From CAYGSN01 sp964352675 (GTDB taxonomy: Bacteria > Pseudomonadota > Alphaproteobacteria > Micavibrionales > Micavibrionaceae), in assembly GCA_964352675.1 (NCBI GenBank), contig CAYGSN010000014.1, positions 1-60,875 on the forward strand: 60,875 nt of DNA, read 5' to 3'. The notes beneath the pieces are model-generated. The model saw only the letters and a program-made list of their open reading frames with translations. It searched no databases and was not told the DNA's origin. The position numbers and the translations under genes were made by a program. Below, piece by piece: positions 51,321 through 59,365 of this stretch. Numbering within the stretch: the first letter of the stretch is position 1; every line of letters starts with the position of its first letter.

Positions 51321-52990
51321 CCCGCTTTTCTCAGCGGCTTGTATTTAATGCGGTGCGGCTGGTCGGCTTCCATGCCCATGCGGCGTTTGTAATCGGCCTC
51401 ATAGTCCTGATAATTGCCTTCAAACCAGACAACCTGCGAATTGCCTTCATAAGCCAGGATATGCGTACAGAGCCGGTCCAGGAACCAGCGGTCGTGCGAA
51501 ATGATGACCGCGCAGCCGGGATAATTCTCAATGGCTTCTTCCAGCGCGGCCAGTGTTTCGGTGTCCAGATCGTTGGTTGGTTCGTCGAGCAGCAGGACGT
51601 TGGCTTCCTCGCGCAGCATCTTGGCAAGGTGTACGCGGTTGCGTTGTCCGCCTGAGAGATTGGCCACCAGTTGCTGTTGGTCGCCCTTGCGGAAATTAAA
51701 GGCAGACACGTACGCCCGGCTTTGCATCTCAATCTTGCCAAGTTTGATGATATCGGTCCCGCCGGATATTTCCTCCCACACGGTTTTCTTGCCGTTCAGA
51801 GAATCCCGGCTCTGGTCGATATAGCCGAGCTTGACTGTATCGCCGACCTTGAATTCGCCGCTATCAGGTTTTTCCTGCCCCGTAATCATGCGGAACAGTG
51901 TTGTTTTACCGGCGCCGTTCGGGCCGATGACCCCGACAATTCCGCCGGGAGGGAGTTTGAAGGACAGATTGTCCATCAGCAATTTATCGCCATAGGCCTT
52001 GGACACGTTTTTGGCTTCGATCACCAGATCGCCCAGACGCGGCGGGGTGGGGATGACGATTTGCGATCCGCGCTTGTCGATTTTCTGGCTTTCCGCCAGC
52101 AGGTCGTTATAAGCGCTGATCCGCGCCTTGGATTTGGAGCGCCGAGCGGACGGGCTTTGCCCCATCCACTCCTGTTCACGCGCCAGGGTTTTTGCAAGCC
52201 CCGCCTCTTCGCGTTCTTCCTGTTCCAGACGTTTGCGCTTGGCATCCAGATAGGTGGAATAATTCCCCTCATAGGGAATGGCCATGCCGCGGTCTATTTC
52301 CAGAATCCAACCTGTGACATTGTCCAGAAAGTACCGATCGTGCGTGACCATAACCACCGTGCCGGCATATTCGGCCAGATGGCGCTGCAGCCAGGCTACG
52401 CTCTCCGCATCCAAATGGTTGGTTGGTTCATCAAGCAGCAGCAGGTCTGGTTTTTCCAGCAGTAATTTACACAGCGCGACGCGGCGTTTTTCGCCGCCGG
52501 ATAGGTTTTCAATGCTGGAATCGCCGGGCGGGCAGCGCAGGGCGTCCATCGCCATTTCAATGTGGCGGTCCAGCTCCCAGCCATCAACGGCATCAATCTC
52601 TTCCTGTAAATTGCCCATTTCCTCGGTCAGCGCTTCAAAATCTGCCTCCGGGTCGGCCATGGCTGCGGCGACCTCGTTGTAACGATCGACTTTGGCCTTC
52701 ACATCGCTCAGGCCCTCCAGGACGTTTTCGGCCACGGTTTTGGACGGATCAAGCTGCGGCTCCTGTTCCAGATATCCAACGCGCGCGCCTTCAGCGGCCC
52801 AGGCCTCGCCGGTGAAGTCTTTGTCCACCCCGCCCATGATTTTCAGCAAGGTGGACTTCCCCGCGCCGTTCGGGCCGAGTACGCCGATCTTCGCGCCGGG
52901 CAGGAAGGACAGCGTTGTGTTCTCTAGAATTTTTTTGTTGTCGTAGGACTTGTTCAGCCCGTTCATGACATAAATATATTGATAAGACAT
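51317..52990 (-). CDS. ettA: Energy-dependent translational throttle protein EttA (ABC-F)
   Basis: A soluble twin-ATPase that binds the ribosomal E site and gates translation according to ATP/ADP. 557 residues: Walker A VLGPNGAGKSTLLKIMGG, signature LSGGEKRRVALCKLL and Walker B LLLLDEPTNHLD in the first half; VIGPNGAGKTTLF, LSGGQRNRVHLAKML and VLLLDEPTNDLDTETL in the second. The start (MSYQYIYVMNGLNKSYDNKK) and the length are those of EttA rather than Uup or YheS. It ends convergent with the sugar transferase, overlapping by 4 bases. Confidence 0.95.
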   Translation of the reverse strand: MSYQYIYVMNGLNKSYDNKKILENTTLSFLPGAKIGVLGPNGAGKSTLLKIMGGVDKDFTGEAWAAEGARVGYLEQEPQLDPSKTVAENVLEGLSDVKAKVDRYNEVAAAMADPEADFEALTEEMGNLQEEIDAVDGWELDRHIEMAMDALRCPPGDSSIENLSGGEKRRVALCKLLLEKPDLLLLDEPTNHLDAESVAWLQRHLAEYAGTVVMVTHDRYFLDNVTGWILEIDRGMAIPYEGNYSTYLDAKRKRLEQEEREEAGLAKTLAREQEWMGQSPSARRSKSKARISAYNDLLAESQKIDKRGSQIVIPTPPRLGDLVIEAKNVSKAYGDKLLMDNLSFKLPPGGIVGVIGPNGAGKTTLFRMITGQEKPDSGEFKVGDTVKLGYIDQSRDSLNGKKTVWEEISGGTDIIKLGKIEMQSRAYVSAFNFRKGDQQQLVANLSGGQRNRVHLAKMLREEANVLLLDEPTNDLDTETLAALEEAIENYPGCAVIISHDRWFLDRLCTHILAYEGNSQVVWFEGNYQDYEADYKRRMGMEADQPHRIKYKPLRKAG

Positions 52991-53005
52991 GGCGGCTTTA
53001 TAGCG

Positions 53006-53036
53006 AAAAAACCCGGTGATGTCACCGGGTTTTTAC
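53006..53036 (-). terminator. Rho-independent terminator, probably bidirectional
   Basis: A perfect stem: CCCGGTGA (53012-53019) and TCACCGGG (53022-53029), flanked by A and T runs on both sides. On the minus strand it ends the nitroreductase transcript (stop at 53056) and insulates ettA, which starts 16 bases farther on. Confidence 0.85.
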
Positions 53037-53055
53037 CAATCAAACATATAAAATT

Positions 53056-53664
53056 TTAAGCTGCGAAGCGATTGGTTACAATAACTTCATCATCTTCCAA
53101 AAAGCCGGGCTTCGGCCATGCTGGTTTAAGGGCCTTTCCAACGGTAACAATCATACCGACAAGATGATCTTCAGGCAGATTAATAAGCTTTGAAACTTGA
53201 TCTGCATCAAAGCCAATCATTGGGCAAGAATCGTAATTCATGGCCTTGGCTGCCAGCATCAAGGTTTGAGAAACAATTCCGATGGAGCGCATCGCTTCAT
53301 CACGTTGCTGCCATTCCCGACCTTCGTAGAAAGGCTTAATCATAGGCACAAGAACATCCCGGGCCTCTTTGGGAGCATCTTGCCAGTAACGCTGTGGGTC
53401 CTTATCCCAGGCTTTCATGTCGGCGCAGAGAACAAAAAGTAAAGATGCTTTGACCACTTGCTCTTGGCCCCAGGCAGCTTCTTGAATTTGTGCGCGCAGC
53501 TCCTTATCTTTTACATTCACAACACGCCAGTTTTGAAGATTAAAAGACGTTGGTGATTGCCTCATAAGATCAAGAAGCTCTTTCTCCTGTGCAGCGGGTA
53601 TTTGAAAATCAGGATCGTAATGCTTGATTGCTCTTCGCTCGCGAATGGCCTGAAATGTGTCCAT
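53056..53664 (-). CDS. Nitroreductase family protein
   Basis: An FMN-dependent NAD(P)H oxidoreductase of the nitroreductase fold, which reduces nitro-compounds, quinones or related electrophiles. 202 residues: FQAIRERRAIKHYDPDF (start, FMN-binding Arg/Ser-type loop), MRQSPTSFNLQNWRVVNVKD and a C-terminal DHLVGMIVTVGKALKPAWP. It is divergent from a TetR-family regulator, with a palindromic operator between them, which suggests substrate-controlled expression. Confidence 0.92.
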   Translation of the reverse strand: MDTFQAIRERRAIKHYDPDFQIPAAQEKELLDLMRQSPTSFNLQNWRVVNVKDKELRAQIQEAAWGQEQVVKASLLFVLCADMKAWDKDPQRYWQDAPKEARDVLVPMIKPFYEGREWQQRDEAMRSIGIVSQTLMLAAKAMNYDSCPMIGFDADQVSKLINLPEDHLVGMIVTVGKALKPAWPKPGFLEDDEVIVTNRFAA

Positions 53665-53769
53665 GGTAGGTATTCCTTTTTTAAAAGTTAGATGGCTGAT
53701 GTGTGTGCGTAGCTATTCTGAATTAAAATATTTATCTTCAAAATCAAGGCAAATTTATATAGAATATAA

Positions 53770-53789
53770 AAAACCAACCAGTTGGTTTT
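53770..53789. promoter_or_regulatory. Palindromic operator between nitroreductase and tetR-type gene
   Basis: AAAACCAAC (53770-53778) and its exact complement GTTGGTTTT (53781-53789) flank a 2-base centre. A 9+2+9 perfect inverted repeat is the size and style of TetR-family operators. It lies 105 bases ahead of the nitroreductase start and 33 bases ahead of the regulator start, so it could control both. Confidence 0.75.
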
Positions 53790-53821
53790 GTTGTTTATGT
53801 TTTTTATCAGCAGGAGGCTTC

Positions 53822-54418
53822 ATGACCCAGTCATCAAAAAATGCAACACGCAAAAAAATTCTTCATACCGCTGAGAGGTTATTTTGGCGGCAAGGGTATG
53901 ATGGCGCCTCTCTGAATGATGTTGTCAAACGCGCAGGCGTTAGTAAGGGCGCCTTTTTCCACTACTACGCGAACAAGCAGGCTATTACGCGCGAGGTGAT
54001 TGATAAATATGCGAACGAGCAACTTTTTATCCCGCTTGATAAAAACCTCTCCGGAGCAAAATCGGTTAAATCCGGTTTGTTTTCTTGGATGCAGGAAAGT
54101 TTTAATTCCTATGCGCAATGGAACTTTAAAGGCGGCTGTATGCTCGGTAATTTTGCGATTGAGCTCTCGGATAAAGACGCCGATCTGCGCGAGCATATCA
54201 AACAGATTTTTCTGCAATGGGAAAACCAACTGGTCGGTTATTTAAAGCCTGCTTTCGAGCAGGGTAAGCTGCTTATGGAGCCGCGGCAATTTGCACGCTT
54301 GTTGATTGCGACCTATCAGGGGACCACAATGATGGCGAAAGTGCATAAGGATAAGAACCGGGCCAGCCGGGAATTTCAGGCCATGGCCGAGGTCATTGAA
54401 CGCCTGATCAAGGATTAG
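53822..54418 (+). CDS. TetR family regulator, NemR-like
   Basis: 198 residues. The N-terminal helix-turn-helix is standard: ILHTAERLFWRQGYDGASLN, then DVVKRAGVSKGAFFHYYANK. The ligand domain has KGGCMLGNFAIELSDKDADL, placing a Cys where E. coli NemR has its redox-sensing Cys in SGCLTVKLS. NemR senses electrophiles and bleach and controls a flavin reductase, and here the neighbour is a nitroreductase, so the analogy is good but inferred. I chose ATG53822, preceded by AGGAGG; the frame is open from 53657 but would run through the operator. Confidence 0.9.
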   Translation: MTQSSKNATRKKILHTAERLFWRQGYDGASLNDVVKRAGVSKGAFFHYYANKQAITREVIDKYANEQLFIPLDKNLSGAKSVKSGLFSWMQESFNSYAQWNFKGGCMLGNFAIELSDKDADLREHIKQIFLQWENQLVGYLKPAFEQGKLLMEPRQFARLLIATYQGTTMMAKVHKDKNRASREFQAMAEVIERLIKD

Positions 54419-55551
54419 GCCGCCGCTTCTTCGTGCACTTTGCGCGGATCATACAGATTGAGCCGTTCGATCAGGGCGAGGATATCGCCAATCTCCCGTT
54501 TCAGATGCAGGATGCTTTGCGGGTCGGTGGCGGGGATATGAATATCGGCGGGCTCAAAATGGTTGTGCTTGCTGCCGATCAGGATCAGCAATTTATTCTC
54601 ATAAAATGCCGCCGTCAGGCTCTGTGTCCCTTGTGATCTGAGCCGCGCAGCCATGCCTTTAAATCTTTCAATCCAGCTGGGATCCGGTTCCATGCGGGCG
54701 CGCTCGTCATCGGCGGTGTATTCATCGAACAGGTTTTTCAGGCGCTCGATCATCACTGGATCGATCAGATAGCGTGCCTCAACCTGGTCAGTGGTGTACG
54801 CATCGAATATTTTCTCAAATTCCGGATCGGCCATACGGGCGCGTTTCATTTTGGTCGATTTTTCCTGGAACCACTCGCCAAGACCGGATTTGTTTTTGTC
54901 CAAAATCGTATGGCCGTAAAATTTTTTGCTCTGCATCGCCAGCAAGATCGCCAGACCCTTGAACTTGGTAACAGTACGTTTTTTATCACCGCTGCCTTGC
55001 GTTTCGGTCAGTATAATTTCAGAAAACTCAACATCCACGCCTTTATACGTGCCTTTGAAATAATCCTCGGATCCGTACTTGTCATGGCCGGGTACGATCT
55101 TGGACGGCAGCATGGCGCTCATCGGAATTTTGCCGTCCACGTCATAGAAAAAATTGCCGAACAGTTTTGCAATCTGCGGCAGGATTTCGACCTTATAGGC
55201 TTTGGCGTATTCGCGTTTGGGCGCCGTTACCCACCAATACAGCACCCCCAGAAACAGGAAGGTCAGCCCCGCCGCGCTGTCATCGTTGCTGCGTTGCCAC
55301 CACAAAATCAGGTAATCCAGATAGGCGCAGACCGGCACCCCCACAGCGGCCAGGGGATAAGCGATTTTCTTGCGCAGCTCATAAACGCGTTGTTTGAGCA
55401 GGCGGATTTTTTCCAGCGCATCCAGGCTGGGCCTGCATGAGTCCAAAAACGCATGCTCTTCCTGCAAGCGGAGATCTTCCACATCACCTTCGGGTGGCTT
55501 GGGTTTTGCGCGAAACGGCTTTGCAATCGTCAGATCCTGAAAAAATTCCAT
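54415..55551 (-). CDS. DUF3137 family membrane protein
   Basis: A 378-residue protein with two helices near residues 65-83 and 92-108 (AYPLAAVGVPVCAYLDYLIL, AAGLTFLFLGVLYWWVTAP), then a long cytoplasmic domain typical of DUF3137: KYGSEDYFKGTYKGVDVEFS, FKGLAILLAMQSKKFYGHTI, YLIDPVMIERLKNLFDEY. Function of the family is unknown. It shares a 4-base overlap with the regulator's end and is convergent with it; the Ter genes at 56-59 kb are close by. Confidence 0.8.
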   Translation of the reverse strand: MEFFQDLTIAKPFRAKPKPPEGDVEDLRLQEEHAFLDSCRPSLDALEKIRLLKQRVYELRKKIAYPLAAVGVPVCAYLDYLILWWQRSNDDSAAGLTFLFLGVLYWWVTAPKREYAKAYKVEILPQIAKLFGNFFYDVDGKIPMSAMLPSKIVPGHDKYGSEDYFKGTYKGVDVEFSEIILTETQGSGDKKRTVTKFKGLAILLAMQSKKFYGHTILDKNKSGLGEWFQEKSTKMKRARMADPEFEKIFDAYTTDQVEARYLIDPVMIERLKNLFDEYTADDERARMEPDPSWIERFKGMAARLRSQGTQSLTAAFYENKLLILIGSKHNHFEPADIHIPATDPQSILHLKREIGDILALIERLNLYDPRKVHEEAAA

Positions 55552-55588
55552 TTTCCCCCCGTAATTTTACTCTCTATAATCCTATCCC

Positions 55589-56170
55589 ATGACAACTGAA
55601 AAATCCTTAATAAATGGCGCGGATGGAAAATCCCGCTGCTGGTGGTGCGGCGATGATGCGCTGTACGTACGCTATCATGACGAAGAGTGGGGCCGTCCCG
55701 TAACCGATGATATCCGGCTATTTGAGAAAATCTGCCTGGAGGGTTTCCAAGCGGGCCTCAGCTGGATCACGATCCTGCGCAAGCGTGAAAATTTCCGCGC
55801 TGCCTTTGACGGTTTTGATTTCAACATCGTGCGTACATACACTGAAAAAGACGTACAGCGCCTGCTGCAAAATGAAGGAATCATTCGCCACCGCGGAAAG
55901 ATCGAGGCTACAATCAACAATGCCGATCGTGCGGTTGAGTTGGTGAAAGAGGCCGGAAGACTATCTACTTATTTCTGGAGCTTTAAACCTGAGGGCCATC
56001 AATCCCCCGCCACACGCAAACACGTACAAGGCGTAACCGCCGTGTCAAAGGCGCTGTCTAAAGACCTCAAAAAGCGCGGCTGGAAATTCGTCGGCCCCAC
56101 CACCTGCTATGCGTTCATGCAGGCGATGGGGATGGTGAACGATCACGTTGAGGGATGTTTTAGACGTTAA
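55589..56170 (+). CDS. tag: DNA-3-methyladenine glycosylase I
   Basis: Excises 3-methyladenine from alkylated DNA in base-excision repair. 193 residues: RCWWCGDDALYVRYHDEEWG supplies zinc ligands Cys and His, LFEKICLEGFQAGLSWITIL holds the helix-hairpin-helix region and catalytic Glu, and GPTTCYAFMQAMGMVNDHVE plus GCF supplies the second His and Cys. All four zinc ligands appear present. Confidence 0.96.
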   Translation: MTTEKSLINGADGKSRCWWCGDDALYVRYHDEEWGRPVTDDIRLFEKICLEGFQAGLSWITILRKRENFRAAFDGFDFNIVRTYTEKDVQRLLQNEGIIRHRGKIEATINNADRAVELVKEAGRLSTYFWSFKPEGHQSPATRKHVQGVTAVSKALSKDLKKRGWKFVGPTTCYAFMQAMGMVNDHVEGCFRR

Positions 56171-56273
56171 ACCACAGCCCCATCATTGCGCCAGGCATGC
56201 AGGCTCTTGAGCTTTTGATTGCAAGAAAATTTTTTTTTGTGTGTTAGCTCAAAGGAGTGCTAAGCTGGTTTTC

Positions 56274-57017
56274 ATGACCAAAAACAGCAATTCATCGCAA
56301 GATTCCCTGCGCGAAGCGACAAAAAGCCGGGCGGATTTTTCCGGCCACGGCAAGGCGCTGGGCATGGCCGGGCATCGGGAGGTTTCTTATGATCCTGAAA
56401 ACTGCGAAGAGCTGCGCGCGCCGGGGCAAAGCATTGCGGTTTCACCGGGCGCAGAAGGGTTTAGCGAAATCCTGATCGGTGTGGAATGGGATAACGTACA
56501 GGTCCAAAAATCGGGCTTTTTCGGCAAGCTGCTGAAAAAAGCGGCCCGGAAGGGCGTCGATCTGGATATTGGCTGCCTTTATGAACTGGAAGACGGATCG
56601 CGCGGCGCGATCCAGGCCTTCGGCGAAAAATGGGGTAATTTTGACTCGCCGCCTTATATTGCCCTGTCCGGGGATGAGCGCACAGGCGATGCGGCCGGCC
56701 ATGATGAATACCTGCTGGTGAACGGTGCGCATTGGGACAAGATCAAACGTATCCTTGTTTACATCTATATCTATGGCGGCGCGCCGAACTGGGCGGAAAT
56801 CAACCCCAAAATCATTGTTGATGTTCCGGGCGATGACGATCTGATCATGACGCTCAAGGCGCATAACGATCAACTTGCCGTTTGTGCGGTTGGCGGTCTG
56901 GAAAATGTGCGCGGCGGGATCAAGCTGACTAACTATACTGAATACTTTCCGTCCCATCCCGCCATGGACCGTGCGTTTGGTTTTGGGCTGGATTGGGCCG
57001 ATGGCAAAAAGGATTAA
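56274..57017 (+). CDS. TerA-like TerD-family protein
   Basis: 247 residues with the TerD fold: DLDIGCLYELEDGSRGAIQA, PPYIALSGDERTGDAAGHDE and RILVYIYIYGGAPNWAE. The variant with WAE and the closing FPSHPAMDRAFGFGLDW is typical of TerA-like proteins. The family forms calcium-binding complexes near the membrane, linked to tellurite, phage and colicin stress in other bacteria; the native role is unclear. AAAGGAG lies 16 bases before ATG56274, and an in-frame CTG at 56265 is better spaced. First of three linked genes. Confidence 0.88.
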   Translation: MTKNSNSSQDSLREATKSRADFSGHGKALGMAGHREVSYDPENCEELRAPGQSIAVSPGAEGFSEILIGVEWDNVQVQKSGFFGKLLKKAARKGVDLDIGCLYELEDGSRGAIQAFGEKWGNFDSPPYIALSGDERTGDAAGHDEYLLVNGAHWDKIKRILVYIYIYGGAPNWAEINPKIIVDVPGDDDLIMTLKAHNDQLAVCAVGGLENVRGGIKLTNYTEYFPSHPAMDRAFGFGLDWADGKKD

Positions 57018-57096
57018 GCTTTAAGTCAAAACCTATAAATGCTACATTCCTAATACGTTTTTATTACTTTTTTTCGTTACCAATTTGTAAATCACC

Positions 57097-58077
57097 ATGA
57101 CCTTCACCCCCTTTGATGCTTTGATGCTCGCGATTGCCGCCATGCTGGGCGGGATTATCCTGTTGGTGCGCGGCGGCAACTGGACGATTGATTCTGCGGT
57201 CTATATTGCGCGGCGTTTTGGAATTTCTCCTTTGGTGATTGGATTTACAATTGTGGCGTTCGGCACGTCTTTGCCGGAGCTGATTGTCTCTGTCCTGGCC
57301 AACTTTGAAGGCTCGCCCGGTATTGCATTGGGCAATGTTCTGGGCTCAAACATTGCCAATATTCTGTGTGTCATTGCCTTAAGTACGTTTTTCGGCACGA
57401 TCTATGTCCGCTCCGTCGGGATCAAGCGCGATTTGATCATGATGCTGGCTTGCACCGCGCTGATTGCGGCGTTGCTGGTACAAGGCAGTATTGGATATGC
57501 GGCCGGCGGGTTCATGGTTTTGGCGCTGGTTGCTTATGTGCTTTACCAGTACAGGATGGCTCTGCGCGGCGATCTACCGGTGGATCAGGCCGAAGAACCG
57601 GAGTTTGAAAAACCGCTTATGGCCTATGTTTTTTTAGCGATCGGCTTGGCTTGTGTGGCGCTGGGCGCAGAATTTCTCGTGCGCGGCGCAATGGTCAGCG
57701 CAAGTATTCTTGGCGTTCCGGATGCAGTAATCGCACTGAGCATTATCGCTCTCGGCACGTCCCTGCCGGAGCTGACAACATGCATTGTGGCCGTGAAAAA
57801 GGGCCATAGCGACATCGTTCTGGGCAATATTATAGGCTCGAACGTTTTCAACATTCTAATGATCATTGGTGTAACGGCATTGGTGAAACCCATTGTTTCC
57901 GGGTCTTTTTCTCCGCAGCTGGCCGATTTCGATGTCTGGGTAACGATGGCGGTTGCGGTTGTTTTCTCCGCCCTTATTTTCCTGCGCCGAAAAATCGACA
58001 AACCCACCGGCGTTTTGTTTTTATGCGCCTATGTGATCTATAATATTTATATATACGCAATTTACATCAACGCTTAG
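57097..58077 (+). CDS. Calcium/sodium antiporter, YrbG-like CaCA family
   Basis: A 326-residue exchanger with about ten helices and two alpha repeats: GFTIVAFGTSLPELIVSVLA with GNVLGSNIANILCVIAL (first), and SIIALGTSLPELTTCIVAVK with GNIIGSNVFNILMIIGV (second). These Glu- and Asn-containing repeats bind Ca2+ and Na+. A long acidic loop (VDQAEEPEFEKP) separates the halves. It sits between two TerD-family genes, which themselves bind calcium, so a joint role in calcium handling under stress is a reasonable inference. Confidence 0.95.
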   Translation: MTFTPFDALMLAIAAMLGGIILLVRGGNWTIDSAVYIARRFGISPLVIGFTIVAFGTSLPELIVSVLANFEGSPGIALGNVLGSNIANILCVIALSTFFGTIYVRSVGIKRDLIMMLACTALIAALLVQGSIGYAAGGFMVLALVAYVLYQYRMALRGDLPVDQAEEPEFEKPLMAYVFLAIGLACVALGAEFLVRGAMVSASILGVPDAVIALSIIALGTSLPELTTCIVAVKKGHSDIVLGNIIGSNVFNILMIIGVTALVKPIVSGSFSPQLADFDVWVTMAVAVVFSALIFLRRKIDKPTGVLFLCAYVIYNIYIYAIYINA

Positions 58078-58087
58078 GGGATGATTG

Positions 58088-58726
58088 ATGGTCGATATTT
58101 TTGATACCCAGCATGCAGGCAAAGAGGTCAAACTGGAGAATCACCGTATTGATGCGGGTGAAGAGATCAACCTGACGGCCAAAGATCCGACTATGAAACG
58201 GGTTCTGGTCGGTCTTGGCTGGGATTTAAACGCTTTTAACGCCGATGCCGTAGATCTGGATGTCAGTCTGTTTTTGATCGGCAAGGACGGGTTGACCCGT
58301 ATTGATGAGGACTTCATCTTCTATAACAACACCGAAGCCTGCGAAGGCGCGATCAGGCATAACGGCGACAGCCGCACAGGCGCCGGTGATGGCGATGATG
58401 AAAGCATATCTATTGATTTAAACGGCGTGCCTTTTGACGTCATGCAGCTGGTTTTTACATTGTCCATCTATAAAGGCGAGGAAAAATCTCAAAATCTTGG
58501 TCTAGTGCGCAATGCTTATATTCGTTTTGTGAATGCTGAAAACCATCATGAATTGCTGCGCTTCGAGCTTGACGATCACCTGGAAGATAAAGGCGAAACC
58601 GCCATGATCGCCGGCACGCTCAACCGTGAGGGGCCGAAATGGCACTTCAAATCCGATATTGAATTTGTTGAAGGCGGTTTGGGCGTTATCGCCACGCGCT
58701 ATGGCCTGACTATTACAAATCAGTAG
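58088..58726 (+). CDS. TerD-family protein (TerD/TerZ type)
   Basis: 212 residues. Calcium-site motifs: LGWDLNAFNADAVDLDVSLF, EDFIFYNNTEACEGAIRHNG, and DSRTGAGDGDDESISIDL, the acidic loop that binds Ca2+; then FTLSIYKGEEKSQNLGLVRN and YIRFVNAENHHELLRFELDD. ATG58088 is preferred, with AGGGGA 7 bases upstream, over the TTG at 58085. It starts 10 bases after the antiporter stop, so the two are one operon. No terB, terC or terF gene is in the window. Confidence 0.92.
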   Translation: MVDIFDTQHAGKEVKLENHRIDAGEEINLTAKDPTMKRVLVGLGWDLNAFNADAVDLDVSLFLIGKDGLTRIDEDFIFYNNTEACEGAIRHNGDSRTGAGDGDDESISIDLNGVPFDVMQLVFTLSIYKGEEKSQNLGLVRNAYIRFVNAENHHELLRFELDDHLEDKGETAMIAGTLNREGPKWHFKSDIEFVEGGLGVIATRYGLTITNQ

Positions 58727-58729
58727 ATT

Positions 58730-59251
58730 TTACTTCTTCATTCCCATCAAATTCGCTGGATTAATTTTTGGAGATTTCCGGCCAATGCGCCCGCGCTTCC
58801 CGCTGCCACTGTCATCATCGGGCAGTTCTTTTTTGATCAGTTCCTCAATATCCGGCAATTGTCCCATCTGGATGGCCTGGATACAGGCTTTGAAGAAACT
58901 ACAGCCCTTTTCCTCCCAGCCGCCAATCCGGTTCACGTAGTCCTCCCCCTTCACGCGCAGGATTTTGGGCGACCATTGCGGGGGCTGGTTCTTGTCCGCC
59001 TTCGCCGGTATGGCGCGCATGAACATTAGCTGGTCGGGATTGGTTTTTCCGGCTTCGGTTGCTTTGGCCTCGTCCTCATACACGAACTGCACCTCGGCCT
59101 CCACATCGCTTTCGCCCGGCCCGACGCGCACTTCTGCGCTGCAGGTGATCTCCTTGGTTTCATCGTAATACAGCCAGGGCTGCGTTTCGTAAGCCGCCAG
59201 CAGCCTGTCCACCCCCAGCTTTTTCAGCAATTCTGAATAAACGACGCGCAT
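58730..59251 (-). CDS. Uncharacterised protein downstream of terD
   Basis: A 173-residue protein of no recognised family. The N-terminal half is probably beta-rich (EITCSAEVRVGPGESDVEAE), the middle has a small Cys-containing segment (GGWEEKGCSFFKACIQAIQM), and the end is basic (GKRGRIGRKSPKINPANLMG). No signal peptide or membrane segment. It converges on terD with a 3-base gap. Confidence 0.65.
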   Translation of the reverse strand: MRVVYSELLKKLGVDRLLAAYETQPWLYYDETKEITCSAEVRVGPGESDVEAEVQFVYEDEAKATEAGKTNPDQLMFMRAIPAKADKNQPPQWSPKILRVKGEDYVNRIGGWEEKGCSFFKACIQAIQMGQLPDIEELIKKELPDDDSGSGKRGRIGRKSPKINPANLMGMKK

Positions 59252-59365
59252 TGTCTTTTTATAAAGTCCTGTTGTTAAAAAAAATCAAAAATGTATCAGA
59301 CCATAAGATTTTTCAGTATTTTATGATAGCATAAATTATGAAACAAACATCGGGATGAGGTTATC

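Noticed and set aside
51671..52465. A 264-codon open frame on the plus strand opposite ettA
   Set aside because: Antisense to a well-conserved ABC-F gene; no ribosome binding site or motif.
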